From assembly GCA_916610825.1 (NCBI GenBank), contig OU744446.1, positions 32,592,225 to 32,656,224 on the forward strand: a stretch of DNA of 64,000 nt, written 5' to 3'. Position 1 is the first letter of the stretch; each line of letters begins with the position of its first letter. Below, one piece after another: positions 35,601-46,455 of the stretch. Under the pieces are notes generated by a model. That model worked only from the letters and a program-made list of their open reading frames with translations. It did not search any database and was not told where the DNA came from. This stretch comes from Haliclystus octoradiatus (taxonomy: Eukaryota; Cnidaria; Staurozoa; Stauromedusae; Haliclystidae). Made by a program: the position numbers and the translations under genes.

Positions 35601-38600
35601 AATTGATAATAAATAGCTCAATAATTACAGTCCAAACATCACGCATATGCAATTATTGATTTAGTTCACTTATATAGTTTTGGAGATTGCATTTAATTTT
35701 TGTTAGAAAGCTTCTGCTCTGATTGTTAATTAGTACTTTTTCCTAAAATAAATTCCCATGCACAAACTGATTGTGGACATTGGAATGGAGTACAGTTATT
35801 AAAAAAAAGTATTACATGTGATTAAAGGTTGGTTTGCAAAGCAAAAAGTTTTGTGCTATCTTGGGTATGAAAAAGACATTTTATCTGAGAGGCGAGAAAT
35901 TTTAACTATCTCTACTACTATATAAAAATGACCTTCAAAACTTTGTACACGTTAATCTCAAAAACCATGCGAAGAAAACCTGAACATCATACATCATTCG
36001 AAAGCTCTCTTTCGTGGTCTGAACATAGGCTATATTTAATTTTGAAAAATCAACTGAATTCGGCGTAAGGAGCAAATGCGTGCAGGCAATAAACCGTGAG
36101 TATGATCAACTGTTTTGAAATCTGGAACAAAACCAAAAACATAAATTGGGATGATGACGAAACTACTTCTACTTTTGTGATTATTGATGTTTAATTAACT
36201 GTCAGTTAGATTCTACTTTTCCAGATGTACTCTCAGCTGAAAATCATTTATAAATTTCATTACAGAGAGTGCTGTGTTTACGAAATTCAAAAAAACCTAT
36301 GAATTTTGAACAATATTTGGTTTCAACCGTTTGGATTGTAAAAACATCAAAACATTTGTACAAAATTGACAGAATTTTACTTTAAATAATACTTTTAAAT
36401 CATGAAATATTGTTAGCATAAGCAGGACAGGTATGGAAGGATTATGACATTTTAATTAACACACTTTCATTAGCTTTTAATAATTAAAAACTTATGTACA
36501 TTGTATACATATAAGGCTTATGAAAACTGAATATTTAACATTGACAATCTGTTTATGAACTGTTGAATAGTTGATATGAACAATTCATAAACAATTCATT
36601 CATTAACTCATTAACATCGTTTACAATGGTAGAGTAGATGCGTGCATAGACAAGGAATGATATCTAACCCAGGACTAATACATAGATATTTCAATAACTC
36701 TGCTATGAAATTCTGTGGACACTCACTAAGTAGCTAGATTCACTTGGATGATAAATAGATTCAAGTTTATCCCCTGCGAAAAAAGTTCACGAGTTCATGA
36801 ACGTAAAATTTCCCAAACGCTCATGAACTGTTCATGAATTGTTTATGAAATTTCAGGCAATTTCACATTCATTAACCAGTGTATGGACAGGTCTATGAAG
36901 TGTTAATGAACTCTTTGTGTGTGTTTATGAACTGTCCATGAACCCACAAAAAAAAAGTTCAAGTACTGTTTATGAACTGATGGATTTTTTCACAGGGGAA
37001 ATGACAATGCCGTCAAGATTCAATCAAACTTAGCATTTAATTGGTGACAAACAAACAAGTAGGTTATAAAGAAATTCAAATTGGATTCAGTAACATTTTA
37101 CAGCATTCTAAAATTGCGTACTAATTTACAAGTCACAAAATTTTCACCTACTTTTATAAAGACTGACTCTACTGCACGCAATTCGTTCAACCATCCATAT
37201 GGAACATGAGCAATTGGATAACAGACTGACATAACAGCAAGAGCCTATAATAACCACCAATGTAAATTCATAACTGTAATGTATATTGCATGTGAGTGTG
37301 AGATAGCAACATCCTTTCAAGCACTTTTAGGTTACAATTTTAGCATAAATATTGTGAAAGTGACTTTTTATTCTAGTAAAATCATCTGTTTGAAGTTGAT
37401 TCAGGCAAATTCCATAGGTTTATCCATTGTTATCAAAGTGCCTATGCCATATTAACAGATGACTCCCAACCCCTGCGAAAAAGTTCATGAGTTCATGAAC
37501 GTTAAATTGCCCAAAAGTTCATGAACTGTTCATGAACTTTTTGGGCAGTTTCACCTTCATGGACCAGTTCATGAACCGGTTCATGAAGTGTTTATGAACT
37601 CTTTGTGACTGTTCATGAACTGTTCATGAACTCATGGATTTTTTTCGCAGGGGAACCCCTGCGGAAAACAGGTCAGGAGTTCATGGACAGTTCATGGACA
37701 GTTCATGAATGTTAAATGGCCCTAAATTTCCATGAACTGCTGTTGAAGGTCCATGGACTGTTAATGAACAGTTTATGAAATTTTGGAGCCATTTACCATT
37801 CATGAACTGTTCATGAACTCCTAAACTGTTTTTCGCCAGGGAAAGCAATCAATAATAATTGGATGAATGGTGATCAAATTCTTCTTTGGGAAACAAAGTT
37901 TATAGATATTGAACAGCAAACCCAATTTCATGCGCAGAATATATAACTCCTGTAAAAAACTCACAAGTTTATCAACAATTCATGAACTTTTTATAATGAA
38001 TTCATAAACAAATCATAAACTCAGTAAATGGTTTCTAAGGGATTAAGTTACATCATTTACCTTGGTTGCTTCTGATTCTGTGTAGCAATCAAATCTATCT
38101 CTTATGACAAATAAATTAACAAGAGGACGACTAATTCTTTGTACAAACTGAACAGAGGCAAGTGGTAGCCAGAACAAGACAACAGCAATATAAGTGGGTG
38201 ATTGGTAGCTTGAACCGTCCTCCTTTTGAAGGAATAAAAAATAAGAACAGATTTAGACAAGCCAATTGTAAGAAGAATGAGAGAACCATTTAGTTAACCA
38301 TGGTACAACCCCTGTGAAAAAATCCACGAGTTCATAAACATTTTTTTGTGGGTTCATGAACAGTTCATGAACTTTTGGGCGATTTCAGGTTCATGAACTC
38401 ATAAGCTTTTTTTCGCAGGGGAATACCTAGATTTGTTCCTGAAGTTTTCTCACTGCTAAGACTCCGGTGAAAAATTCATATAAACTTGACTCGAGGCTCG
38501 TAATATAGTTGACACACAAACGTTTATTGCCTAATGCTCCCAGAAATGACGGAAAGAAACACCTCTTTAATATCTTATCTGAATAATATTTATCTATTGT

Positions 38601-41600
38601 GCATCAATTACAAACTTTCTTAACTACTTTCAAGTAATGTTATGGTTTCCGTATCAATAAAAATAAAATATTTGTGCAGACCTTTTGAACCTACAGTGAG
38701 CTGTTTTCTTTGTCTTTGGAATGCTTACTCCTAAATGCCAACTGGCTTGCGTATTGAATACTTACAAACTTACATATTTTAGGAGACAAAATTAACTGTT
38801 TTATTTGATTGTAAATCGTAAGGGCCTACTAATTGTGGCGATTTTGATCAAAAAACAAGGAACTTGAGACAAATTCAGAACACTTGTATGTGAATATTGT
38901 TGTTCAGGAAAATATGTTGTAAAGAAGATAGGCCTACAGTATATTCAATTATGGTCTACTTACGGTAATTATCACTTACATTGTCTGGTGCTTCTTTCCA
39001 TGTTGGTTGACGGTGAATTTTGTAATAATAGAAGATAACAACAATGAGCATCCGTGCTATTGTACCACAGTAGACAGCACAAGTAGGCACAATAAGTGCA
39101 TTTGCAGCAGCATATTTAGACTGCAGCAAGATAGCAACAACAATGATCTAAAAACAAAACATTAGATAAAATTAGAAAGTATACTACTTAGTACTTTCGT
39201 ATTAAAATAGTTTCTACATGATGATTTTGTGAGGAAATCGAAAAGGTATTCAATTGATATTGTCGTAAGAAATTGTGATGATGATAATTCTCATTGTATT
39301 TATAGCGAGAAGATAAGAATTCCAGTAGGATCTGTTTCATAGTGACTATTGTAGGTCTTCCTATTTCATATAGCAGCATGCAACAAGAACAACAACAACA
39401 GGAGACAGCTCATTGAATTCTGAGAAGAGATGAAAACTCTTAAATTGAAAGATAGCATTACAAGTTGGATAACAGCTACAAAAACATCATTATAACATCT
39501 TTTCTGCTTGAAATTAATATAATTTCTTAAGAAATACATGAGATAGGCTACAAGGGCTTTTAGTAGTTAAAAATCGTTTTTTTCTCTTGAAAAGGCTCAA
39601 GCAGCTAACAAACACATCTCACAAATGGAGATGATGTGAACGTAAAACAGCGGATGCATAGTCCAAATCGCACACCACGGAAGAAAATTGACACATTTTT
39701 GACAGAAAAAATAAATTCCTCCTTTGAAAAATTTTGTATCTCAAGTGTTTTTTAATAACTTTTATTCATTTCAAGCACAATAAGTTGTCTCAAAAGTTAT
39801 TAAAGTGCACATGACACAAAAAGAGTCTAAAAGGTGTTGGATAGCCCTGATTATAACTTCAGCTAACAGAATCTGTGTTATCATGCTTCAATGGTGTCAT
39901 GTGCACTTTAAATGTAAATGACCAGAAAATTCATCATTTCTTCACTCATTTATTCATTCATTCATTCATTCATTCATTCATTCATTCATTCATTCATTCA
40001 TTCATTCATTCATTCATTTCGTAAATAAACAATAAATAGAAACAGAAGGAGTGGATTCAACATGTCATCTCTATCAACTTCCAGCATGATGGTCAAATAA
40101 GCTGGAATTGATTGGAATGATTAATTTCATTACCTGTACAACAATATCAGCTATAGATGCACAACTGACGATGACACTGTGCTTGAATTTTATAAGGATG
40201 CCAGCATGAACCCATGCCTGGAGAAGAAAAGATACAAAATAATCATCCACACCCCTGCGAGAAACTGTTCAGGAGTTGATGAACAGTTTATGAAAAGTTT
40301 ATGAACGTTAAATGGCACCAATTTTCATGAACTGTTCGTGAACTGCTCATGAACCTTCACGGACAGTTCATGAACAGTTCAATGAACACAGTCTGTAGGC
40401 CTATAGACTATAGACTAACAGTCCGCCATTGTGGTATTTTCAATGTAGGCCTATCATATTTAAACTAAGAACATCAATCAGCAATGGATAACAACATTGG
40501 TGGAAATTAATGACTACAATGTTTGACATAAGATCATATTTTGATAGACAGAATGAAACAAAAAACTTCTAAAAAATAATCTATTTGTTATGTAAACATC
40601 GTGGCTTTCAACGCATGTGTCAATGCTATGTTATTGATTTTAAGAGAAGTATGATGATCCATTGATTTTTAATAATCAACAGTAGAAATGTAGATCGTAA
40701 CCCCTGCGAAACACTGTTGAACATGAACTTTGGAAAGTGACTTTCATGAAACATACATGAAAACCTTAGGCTATAAACATTTCATGAACAGTTCATGAAC
40801 ATTAAATGGACCAGTTTTCATGATTTATTCATGAACAGTTCAAGTAAAATGGGTTAGACCATTGAACTGTTTTCACAGGGAACTTCCATTTTCATCTAAA
40901 AATGTGACAATTAGTAAGAAGAAAAAGGAAAAGAAAAGTATTTATTTCTTTCATTGTTGTGGAATACACCGTGTTTGTTCACATTTAAACTAAGTATCTG
41001 TAAATCAGTTCACAGGAAAGACCATCAAAGCTCTATACAAACTAGATGATCTTTCCCTTCCAGCGTGAGTCACACTGCAAGAATTGGGGAATAGTACACC
41101 GGACAGGCAAGGGGAGAGTTGTACCCCAAATTTGTGTAAAATTGTATAAAAAATCTGTATTGAGTAGAAATGATCAGTAGCCTAACAATCAATTCTTATG
41201 TCAATAATATCGTTGGAGATAATACTCACAATTCCATCTAGCAGAGGAAACAAACAAACATAAATAATGGCTCTTTTTGCGAGAACAGCAACTGGACCTG
41301 AGACGTGGTGTAATTGATTGATTATTACATCACCAAAATCAGTCAAACCTTAAATAAAGCAGACAACATATTGAAATGGAATGAAAATAAATAAAATATA
41401 TACTTGAAAAAATTTAACTGGGAATATCATATTAATTATTCACCATTTGTCGTGTGGGTAGGCTATCATATCACCATGTAACTAGGCCTACCTATTTTTT
41501 AACCCATCTACTTTGAATCAGTTACATCAAAAGCTGACTGATTCTCAGTTGCATCGAGGTCCAGCTGTGATGTATTGAGGTCCATTCAACTATAGGTTAT

Positions 41601-43005
41601 CTCAAATACAGAAACAGATTTTATTTTTATTCAAACTAAAACCCCCCTGCGAAAAACAGTTCAGGAGTTCCTGAACTGTTCATGAACAGTTCATGAAAAT
41701 TTGGGGCCGATTAACGTTCATGAACTTTTCATGAACTGTTCATGACTCCTGAACTGTTTTCGCAGGGGCCGTTCTGTCCAAAGTCACCCGCGTCTGAAGT
41801 GACCCCAGTCTCTCCTACTGATAAGTAGGAAAGATATTTTTGTAGATGATCATATAACATCCTTAAAATGTGACAACGAATTGATCAAGGAAATTATTCA
41901 AATATCTTACAATTACAAACATTATGCATATCCCCTGCGAAAAACAGTTCAGGAGTTTATGAACGTTAAATTGCCCAATTTTTATGAACAGTTCATGAAC
42001 TTTAATGAACCTTCACAAACAGTTCATGAAAAATTCCATGAAAATCAGGTCATATTAACATTCATGAACTCAACAATTTTTTCGCAGGGTGGAACCTCAC
42101 CTGTGAGCAAGACAAAGCACAAAAGCCCAGATGCAATCGCAGACAATAATATTAGAACTTTCCGTCTGTCTTTTTGACAATTAACAAGAACCAATGACAC
42201 TTTCTTGAAATCAGACAGTAAACCACTAAATAGTTTTGTTAGAACATATGCGATACCAAACCCAGCATAATCGAATATAGCAGTGTTGGAATTTGCAATT
42301 CCTCTATATAATGCCTATTAGAGGAAGAAAAAATAAATCTATTATTGGTTACAACATGACATATACAGTCAATATTACATAATACGTTATCGTATAATTA
42401 CGTTTTATCGATTAATAAGTCAACTAATTATCATTGAATAATACGTTATCACGCAGTGCGCTTTACCGCACAATACGTTCTGCATAGATGATCCCGAGAG
42501 AGCTTTTCATCACTTAGCGCATTAATATTATAATTTGATGCTTTGTTTTGCTGAGGTGTCAACAATCAAATCTATTAAAGCGTTATAATCTACCATGGTC
42601 CGTTTCAAATTTACAGGAGATCTTCTTTATCATGCTAGATTCGCTAATTAGCATATAGCAATTATTGAAAATGTAATGCAATGGTAACCATGATCAATCA
42701 CGTGACAATAGTCAGATCACTATGGGAAAATACAAATTTGAACTGGCAATAATTTATTGCCAATAAAGTTAAATTTGGGGTTACTTAACCAATTCATACT
42801 CTGACTTTAAATTTGCTTTAACTTAAATAAATTGTAAGCATATCATCAGTATAATTTATTTACCAATAATATTGTCAATATTATTATCATTAATCCAGAG
42901 ACAACTTACCTGCTCTCCAATGTCAACAAGCACATTTGTTAATGCTAATGGTATAAAAAATCGAACAAGTGAAAGAAAAAATTGTAATTTTGGATGACCT
43001 TCCAT
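29547..43005 (-). CDS. ANKH: ANKH homologue (progressive ankylosis protein), 12 exons
   Basis: Multipass membrane protein of the ANKH family (MATE-like fold), linked in vertebrates to export of ATP, citrate and pyrophosphate and to control of mineralisation. Joined exons give 485 residues (human 492). Signatures along the protein: FFIPLALTNVLVDIGEQ (near N-terminus), KLFSGLLSDFKKVSLVLVN, VIINQLHHV, AWVHAGILIKFKHS, FVQRISRPLVNLFVIRD, YPIAHVPYGWLNELRAV, GIHGAVMGVTALVLGYVAEA, then an acidic cytosolic tail. Exons, 5' to 3': 43005-42910, 42314-42101, 41348-41230, 40217-40134, 39147-38980, 38222-38061, 37244-37152, 35293-35213, 33817-33688, 32618-32495, 31094-30992, 29630-29547. Every junction is GT-AG and frame-consistent. 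The start codon follows a possible acceptor (atatcag), so a non-coding first exon is possible. A 4.7 kb transposon lies 197 bp upstream. Confidence 0.96.
30218..30334. mobile_element. GTTCATGAAC-family MITE
   Basis: Body caggagttcatgaactgttc on the left and its complement on the right, with the right end gtttttcgcagagg. Contains the family core (ggccattataacg). Confidence 0.75.
30341..30516. mobile_element. GTTCATGAAC-family MITE, diverged
   Basis: gttgagttcatgagctattc at the left, aaattaaatggcctgatttt core, right end ctattttcacaggg. It adjoins the copy at 30218. Confidence 0.6.
30992..31094 (-). CDS. ANKH: ANKH exon 11
   Basis: Encodes IHGAVMGVTALVLGYVAEAS and YLAIIYLQCTSK, matching human [20 protein letters not shown]. 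Phase 2 to 0. Confidence 0.94.
31235..31413. mobile_element. MITE, family TACAGTCAAACCTGT, intact copy
   Basis: Ends tagtgaaacctgtatatag and ttacaggttcaactgta, with two internal ggtgaccactatagacaggt-type units. 179 bp. Confidence 0.75.
31778..31850. repeat. perfect hairpin, 31-bp arms, 11-base loop
   Basis: Arms 31778-31808 and 31820-31850 are exact complements around acggaaaaggc-type loop sequence. It may be a very small MITE; a small-RNA hairpin is possible but nothing else supports it. Confidence 0.85.
32047..32270. mobile_element. MITE, family GACATCA..CATGAAAA
   Basis: Starts aacactactgacatcaagac and is rich in tttcatggcattttcatgg, ending agggttatagtgttggtagt. Same family as the insert at 18490-18672. 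Confidence 0.55.
32495..32618 (-). CDS. ANKH: ANKH exon 10
   Basis: Encodes FFRAIASGHFIRVKNTKMLY and SRLATVTMLGFILPRHG, matching human [20 protein letters not shown]. Confidence 0.93.
32660..32803. mobile_element. GTTCATGAAC-family MITE
   Basis: Left ccctggcgaaaaatg, internal acggttcatgaacagttcat, right gttcatgaactgttttcata then ggg. Confidence 0.7.
33377..33498. mobile_element. GTTCATGAAC-family MITE
   Basis: Ends CCCCTGTGAAAAACAGTTC and GAACTGTTTTCGCAGGGG with the core ggttaaatggccccaaattg between. 122 bp. Confidence 0.85.
33688..33817 (-). CDS. ANKH: ANKH exon 9
   Basis: Encodes WMFSMFWIPGVSDTLLAEIN and SRMPLKIFSSLCIPG, matching human FVMFWTPNVSEKILIDI and VVPLRIFSFFPVP. Donor gtatat. 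Confidence 0.93.
34176..34316. mobile_element. GTTCATGAAC-family MITE
   Basis: Left CCCATGCGAAAAACAGTTC, right CTCCTGAACTGTTTTCGCAG then GGG. The two halves are inverted copies; core acgttaaatggctccaattt. Confidence 0.88.
34692..34773. mobile_element. small inverted-repeat element, family CAGGTGCTTG
   Basis: CAGGTGCTTGAG at the left is mirrored by CTCAAGCACCTG at the right. Second copy of the type seen at 15982. Confidence 0.55.
35213..35293 (-). CDS. ANKH: ANKH exon 8
   Basis: Encodes KPERDQPKRNMNQLVPFYSS and CLVLSMV. Weakly conserved, but the frame, length (27 codons) and splice sites fit human TAAHIKKFTFVCMALS. Confidence 0.85.
36771..36998. mobile_element. GTTCATGAAC-family MITE, long form
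   Basis: Ends CCCCTGCGAAAAAAGTTC and TTTTTTCACAGGGG. 228 bp. It has the long-form core with gttcatgaattgtttatgaa and tgtttatgaactgtccatga. Confidence 0.85.
37152..37244 (-). CDS. ANKH: ANKH exon 7
   Basis: Encodes SVCYPIAHVPYGWLNELRAV, matching human [20 protein letters not shown]. Donor gtaggt. Confidence 0.95.
37470..37653. mobile_element. GTTCATGAAC-family MITE, long form
   Basis: Ends CCCCTGCGAAAAAGTTCATG and TTTTTTCGCAGGGG, with ccagttcatgaaccggttca near the middle. Two bases separate it from the next copy. Confidence 0.9.
37656..37841. mobile_element. GTTCATGAAC-family MITE, short-form variant
   Basis: Ends CCCCTGCGGAAAACAGGTC and TTTTTCGCCAGGG, core gttaaatggccctaaatttc. Lies back to back with the preceding copy, separated only by AA. 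Confidence 0.88.
38061..38222 (-). CDS. ANKH: ANKH exon 6
   Basis: Encodes VVLFWLPLASVQFVQRISRP and LVNLFVIRD, matching human [20 protein letters not shown]. Acceptor caaaag is purine-rich but gives the only open frame. Confidence 0.93.
38309..38421. mobile_element. GTTCATGAAC-family MITE, internally deleted
   Basis: Ends CCCCTGTGAAAAAATCC and TTTTTTTCGCAGGGG. 113 bp, lying about 90 bases upstream (in gene direction) of ANKH exon 6. Confidence 0.85.
38980..39147 (-). CDS. ANKH: ANKH exon 5
   Basis: Encodes IIVVAILLQSKYAAANALIV and a membrane segment, then YYYKIHRQPTWKEAPDN; matches human [20 protein letters not shown] and YYKNIHDIIP. Confidence 0.94.
39951..40018. repeat. (TTCA)n microsatellite
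   Basis: About seventeen perfect TTCA units. Confidence 0.97.
40134..40217 (-). CDS. ANKH: ANKH exon 4
   Basis: Encodes AWVHAGILIKFKHSVIVSCA and SIADIVVQ, matching human [20 protein letters not shown]. Confidence 0.95.
40252..40387. mobile_element. GTTCATGAAC-family MITE, right end lost
   Basis: Left CCCCTGCGAGAAACTGTTC, core gttaaatggcaccaattttc, then repeated gttcatgaac units. No CGCAGGGG follows. Confidence 0.75.
40701..40880. mobile_element. GTTCATGAAC-family MITE
   Basis: Ends CCCCTGCGAAACACTGTTG and GAACTGTTTTCACAGGG, core cattaaatggaccagttttc. Confidence 0.8.
41230..41348 (-). CDS. ANKH: ANKH exon 3
   Basis: Encodes LTDFGDVIINQLHHVSGPVA and RAIIYVCLFPLLDGI, matching human YYIINKLHHVDESV and RAFLYLAAFPFMDAM. 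Confidence 0.95.
41644..41768. mobile_element. GTTCATGAAC-family MITE, near-consensus
   Basis: Ends CCCCTGCGAAAAACAGTTC and GAACTGTTTTCGCAGGGG, with aaaatttggggccgattaac in the middle. 125 bp, almost a perfect palindrome. Confidence 0.92.
41932..42089. mobile_element. GTTCATGAAC-family MITE beside the ANKH exon 2 donor
   Basis: Ends CCCCTGCGAAAAACAGTTC and AATTTTTTCGCAGGG. Its right end is 11 bases from the splice donor of ANKH exon 2 (intron starts at 42100). Confidence 0.88.
42101..42314 (-). CDS. ANKH: ANKH exon 2
   Basis: Encodes ALYRGIANSNTAIFDYAGFG and KLFSGLLSDFKKVSLVLVNC, matching human ALNRGIAA and [20 protein letters not shown]. A MITE right end lies 11 bases beyond its donor (gtgagg). 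Confidence 0.95.
42910..43005 (-). CDS. ANKH: ANKH exon 1 (start codon)
   Basis: Encodes MEGHPKLQFFLSLVRFF and IPLALTNVLVDIGEQ, matching human RFLVPLGITNIAIDFGEQ. Donor gtaagt. 32 codons. Confidence 0.93.
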
Positions 43006-44352
43006 TTCCTCCTGATATTATTTTGTTAATTCATACTATTACTTTGCCAGTTTGTTTACACACGTGCAACTTTCAGCTTCATCTTGCAGCATTATTTAAC
43101 CATTTACTTCTGTATATTGCTCACATTTCAAAATTCAACTGTAAAATGCAAACACATGATTATAGCCTCATTTCGATGCTTGATTATTTCGAATGTGACT
43201 GGGTAAACGGAAAATTCAACTCGCGTCAGCTCTATTTAGTATCCAGTCTACTTTTTCAATGCTATCGACGCGGCTGCGTTTTCTGCGTAAAGCTACTTGG
43301 CGTTTTAGTTGACGTTCATAACTTCATATTGAGGTTTTAATCATGGCGATGGCGGTTTAATCTTTGCAGTTTCCAGACTTTGTTAGAATGAAATTGTTGG
43401 AAACACAATGTAAAATTGTTTGAAATGATGGAATCAGTACAGCCTCATCTGCAACAAAGTATTTATTTTTATGAAGAAGATATATTTAACTGAGATGAGA
43501 TGGATAAGTGAAAATATTCATTCAAGTGAGTTTGTCTGAATTCGAACTGACACGAGTTGACATGAGCCTAGCGCGAGTTGACATTCTTATCTTCGTTATT
43601 GGCGTTGATTTCTTCATATTCTAATTCCCCATTTTGCTTCAATAACAGAATAAGCAATACCTTCAAGTCAGTTAGTTAGTTAATTTGTATGTGGGTAATA
43701 TTGCGAAGATGTTTGTCCACATCACACAACAAGCATTTTATAATTTTCAGCGGGTTGGGCGAAATTCACAAGCTTAGTAAAGAAAACGTCATCGAAAGAA
43801 CATGATATATCATCATTTATCCAGAGCCTTCAAGTTTGAATTAATTATTTTTCCAAAGAGCAGAGACATTTGAGCTCAAGTCAATTTTGCTTCTTAAAAA
43901 GTCATTAACAGACATAACTGCCTCGGACTTTGCTGAAATACTCTCGGAAACTACGTAAATATAATAGTAAAACCAATTTAATATAACACAGTATCACACG
44001 TTCAAGGGCGATCCATGAAGTACTCAGAGAGTCAGAGTCAGACTGGACCCTCCCTGTATTCAGCAGTACACTTTCAAATAACCCGCATACCTTCTATGTA
44101 CGCCAGGCTACTTGCAAAGATTCCCCCTCTTGATCACTAGTCTCTGCTTTTGTTGTTGTGGTTTGAGCAAGCAAGGCAACAGATTCTTTAAATTGCTGAT
44201 TAAAATGCCCGCAAAATTGATGTTTGTAGAGCTTTTGTTACTATTAGTGTGCCTCCGGTGCCAAACCTTTTCAGGGACGATTTAAAGATACATCTGTAGG
44301 CCTACTGTGATGATTGGTACCCCTCCACCTTGTACCCGCAACTGTACGCTTG

Positions 44353-44527
44353 TTATGTAATTTCCGAGATCTCCAATAACGAAACATCACCAGCAATCGT
44401 CTGCAAATTATTACTGAACTGAAACGTAATTCTGTTGCCCCAAAACATTTCCAGGGAACGCTCTTTCTTCTCAGGGGTGCAATCACCCTTCTCTGCAATC
44501 TTGTTTATTGATGACCCCTGATTATTT
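44353..44527 (-). pseudogene. transposon coding remnant
   Basis: After a possible acceptor (aatcag) the minus strand reads GSSINKIAEKGDCTPEKKER and SLEMFWGNRITFQFSNNLQT before a stop. Coding-like but not recognised. Inside the 4.7 kb transposon. Confidence 0.35.
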
Positions 44528-44920
44528 CACATTGAACTTATATCCTACACTATTTACATCCAGAATCGGATAAAAATTGATATTATTTTATGATTCATAA
44601 GCCAAACCCCAGCAGAAAATTCACATTTCTTATTTATGAGAGCAATTACCGGAAGGCTATGATATTTCACAATAAACTAATGCAAGAAAAAGTAGGCCTA
44701 ATTCATCATTTATGCTTTTAAATATACCCTCAAAACGTTTTAAACTTGACTCCTGCAACCTATTGTTTCCCGCAAGATGAGATCAGACTTTTCATTAGAT
44801 ATTGAACAACATCATATTTTGGTTGTAATCATAGGCTACTTTAAGTTCTTTCAAAAGTTCTGACGGAATTTATAGAGAGAGAGCGCTGGATTTTTCATGA
44901 AATGTATCGTAAAGTTTTAT

Positions 44921-45099
44921 TATTGACTTTCCTTCCATGCCAAGTTGTTGCTGTTGCCCAATTTGTTTTTGGTTTCAAGGATTTTTCTTTGCAAAAGTAT
45001 GTCTTGGAAGCCATTATCAGATTGGTATCAATCTTGCAGCATCTTTTACCATGCATTTATAATGTTGTCATTGAGGCGACCATCATCCATTTCAATTAG
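44921..45099 (-). pseudogene. Ulp1/SENP-like peptidase N-terminal remnant of transposon
   Basis: Minus strand reads MDDGRLNDNIINAW, a frameshift/stop, KMLQD..SDNGFQDILLQ. This resembles the WLxDxxINAAQxLLxxQFP..GxQDTLL start of Ulp1-type cysteine peptidase domains carried by some DNA transposons. Broken by two stops. The match is by eye. Confidence 0.45.
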
Positions 45100-46455
45100 C
45101 TATCAAAAAAGACATAACTAAGTTAATGATCTGTACTTTCTACACATCACGCGTCACACATGCCACAAGAAACATAACAGACCAAATGGTTAATCCTGTG
45201 AGAGATTGTTACAAATTCAACTTGATAATGTAGTACCTTCCTTTCATGCATCGATAATACATGTATGCGATTCATGTTGAATGGATTTCTGATATCTGTA
45301 ATGCACTTGAGCAAATTTACACCTCGCTGGAAAGCTTCAGATTCAGGTCTTCATATCTGCAAATGATAATTGATTGTTTCATAGTTAACATAGTGTTATA
45401 TTCAAGCTTTCTAGCAAAATTTGACCTCCCTGTAATCAGCAGTACTCAAATGACCCCTGGAGGCTATATGTTGTTTCTACTTATTCTATTTATCCACTCT
45501 CAACATCCTTGTTGGGACAATTTTTTTATGTAAATTATTCTTGGTTAGTGTGGATAGAATAATGTTGCAAATTTTCGATTTTCAGGAGAGGTCAACTGCG
45601 TAGCCTCCAGATGTCGCTATGGTGTATTCTAGATTATTATGTGTGTCATTAGTTGGGTTTGTTCTAAGTTTATGATATACAACTATTGATTATAAGATTA
45701 TTGACTCTATAATATTTGCTGCTTATATTTGATCATTATTAAATGGAGGGTGTCATGTTTCAAATGCATCACTTGGTACAAACTAGCATTCGACTAATAT
45801 ATATTTTTTGTTCATATTCACTTGTATTTGAAATAATAGCTAGATATAATATTTGAAATGAAATTATATGGTAGCCTACAGTTATAAATGTTTGGAGGTC
45901 ATAGTTTTCAAAGTTACACTTCTTTATTGCCCTTCAGAAAATTGACATCATTTTTAGATTGTGTTGTTGTTTTGTTCTCCCAATATTTTTCAGGGGCCAT
46001 TTCAGGATTTTTTCAAGGGCCGTTCTCATAAAAAATTCCTCAAGTCCTGTTAATAGAGAGGCCATTCCATTATTTCCACTTTTAAAAGAATGACGAAAGT
46101 GTTCCTTTAGCTCAATATATTGGTTAACTAGCTGTTTATGGATTTCATGGGAGCAGGAATTACCATTACAAGTATGTTATTAGAATAAATCTTATGAAGG
46201 GTCTTTGACATTTCCTGTTTAGACAACACGCTTTCAAAGGATAATTCAATGAGTACATCAAGTCACATGGTACATTTCTACAACATTGTCATGGCTGCAA
46301 TAGACAGGTGGCTACTGTACGGAGGTGGCAAAAATTGGGAAAATACACAAAACTTTTTGAGATTCATCCCTTCAAGTAGTCTTCTTACTACTGTATTTCA
46401 TATTTAATCTGTATGCTGCAGAGATGGATCTGTATATAACTGACTGCTTACTTAC

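Noticed and set aside
30218-42089. Repeat array resembling CRISPR
   Set aside because: Copies are spread over introns with no regular spacers or cas genes, and the unit is self-palindromic; this is animal DNA.
42969-43340. 123-codon + strand frame
   Set aside because: Antisense of ANKH exon 1 and the transposon end; no splice or family support.
45261-45533. 90-codon + strand frame
   Set aside because: No family resemblance; lies inside the transposon opposite to its coding remnants.
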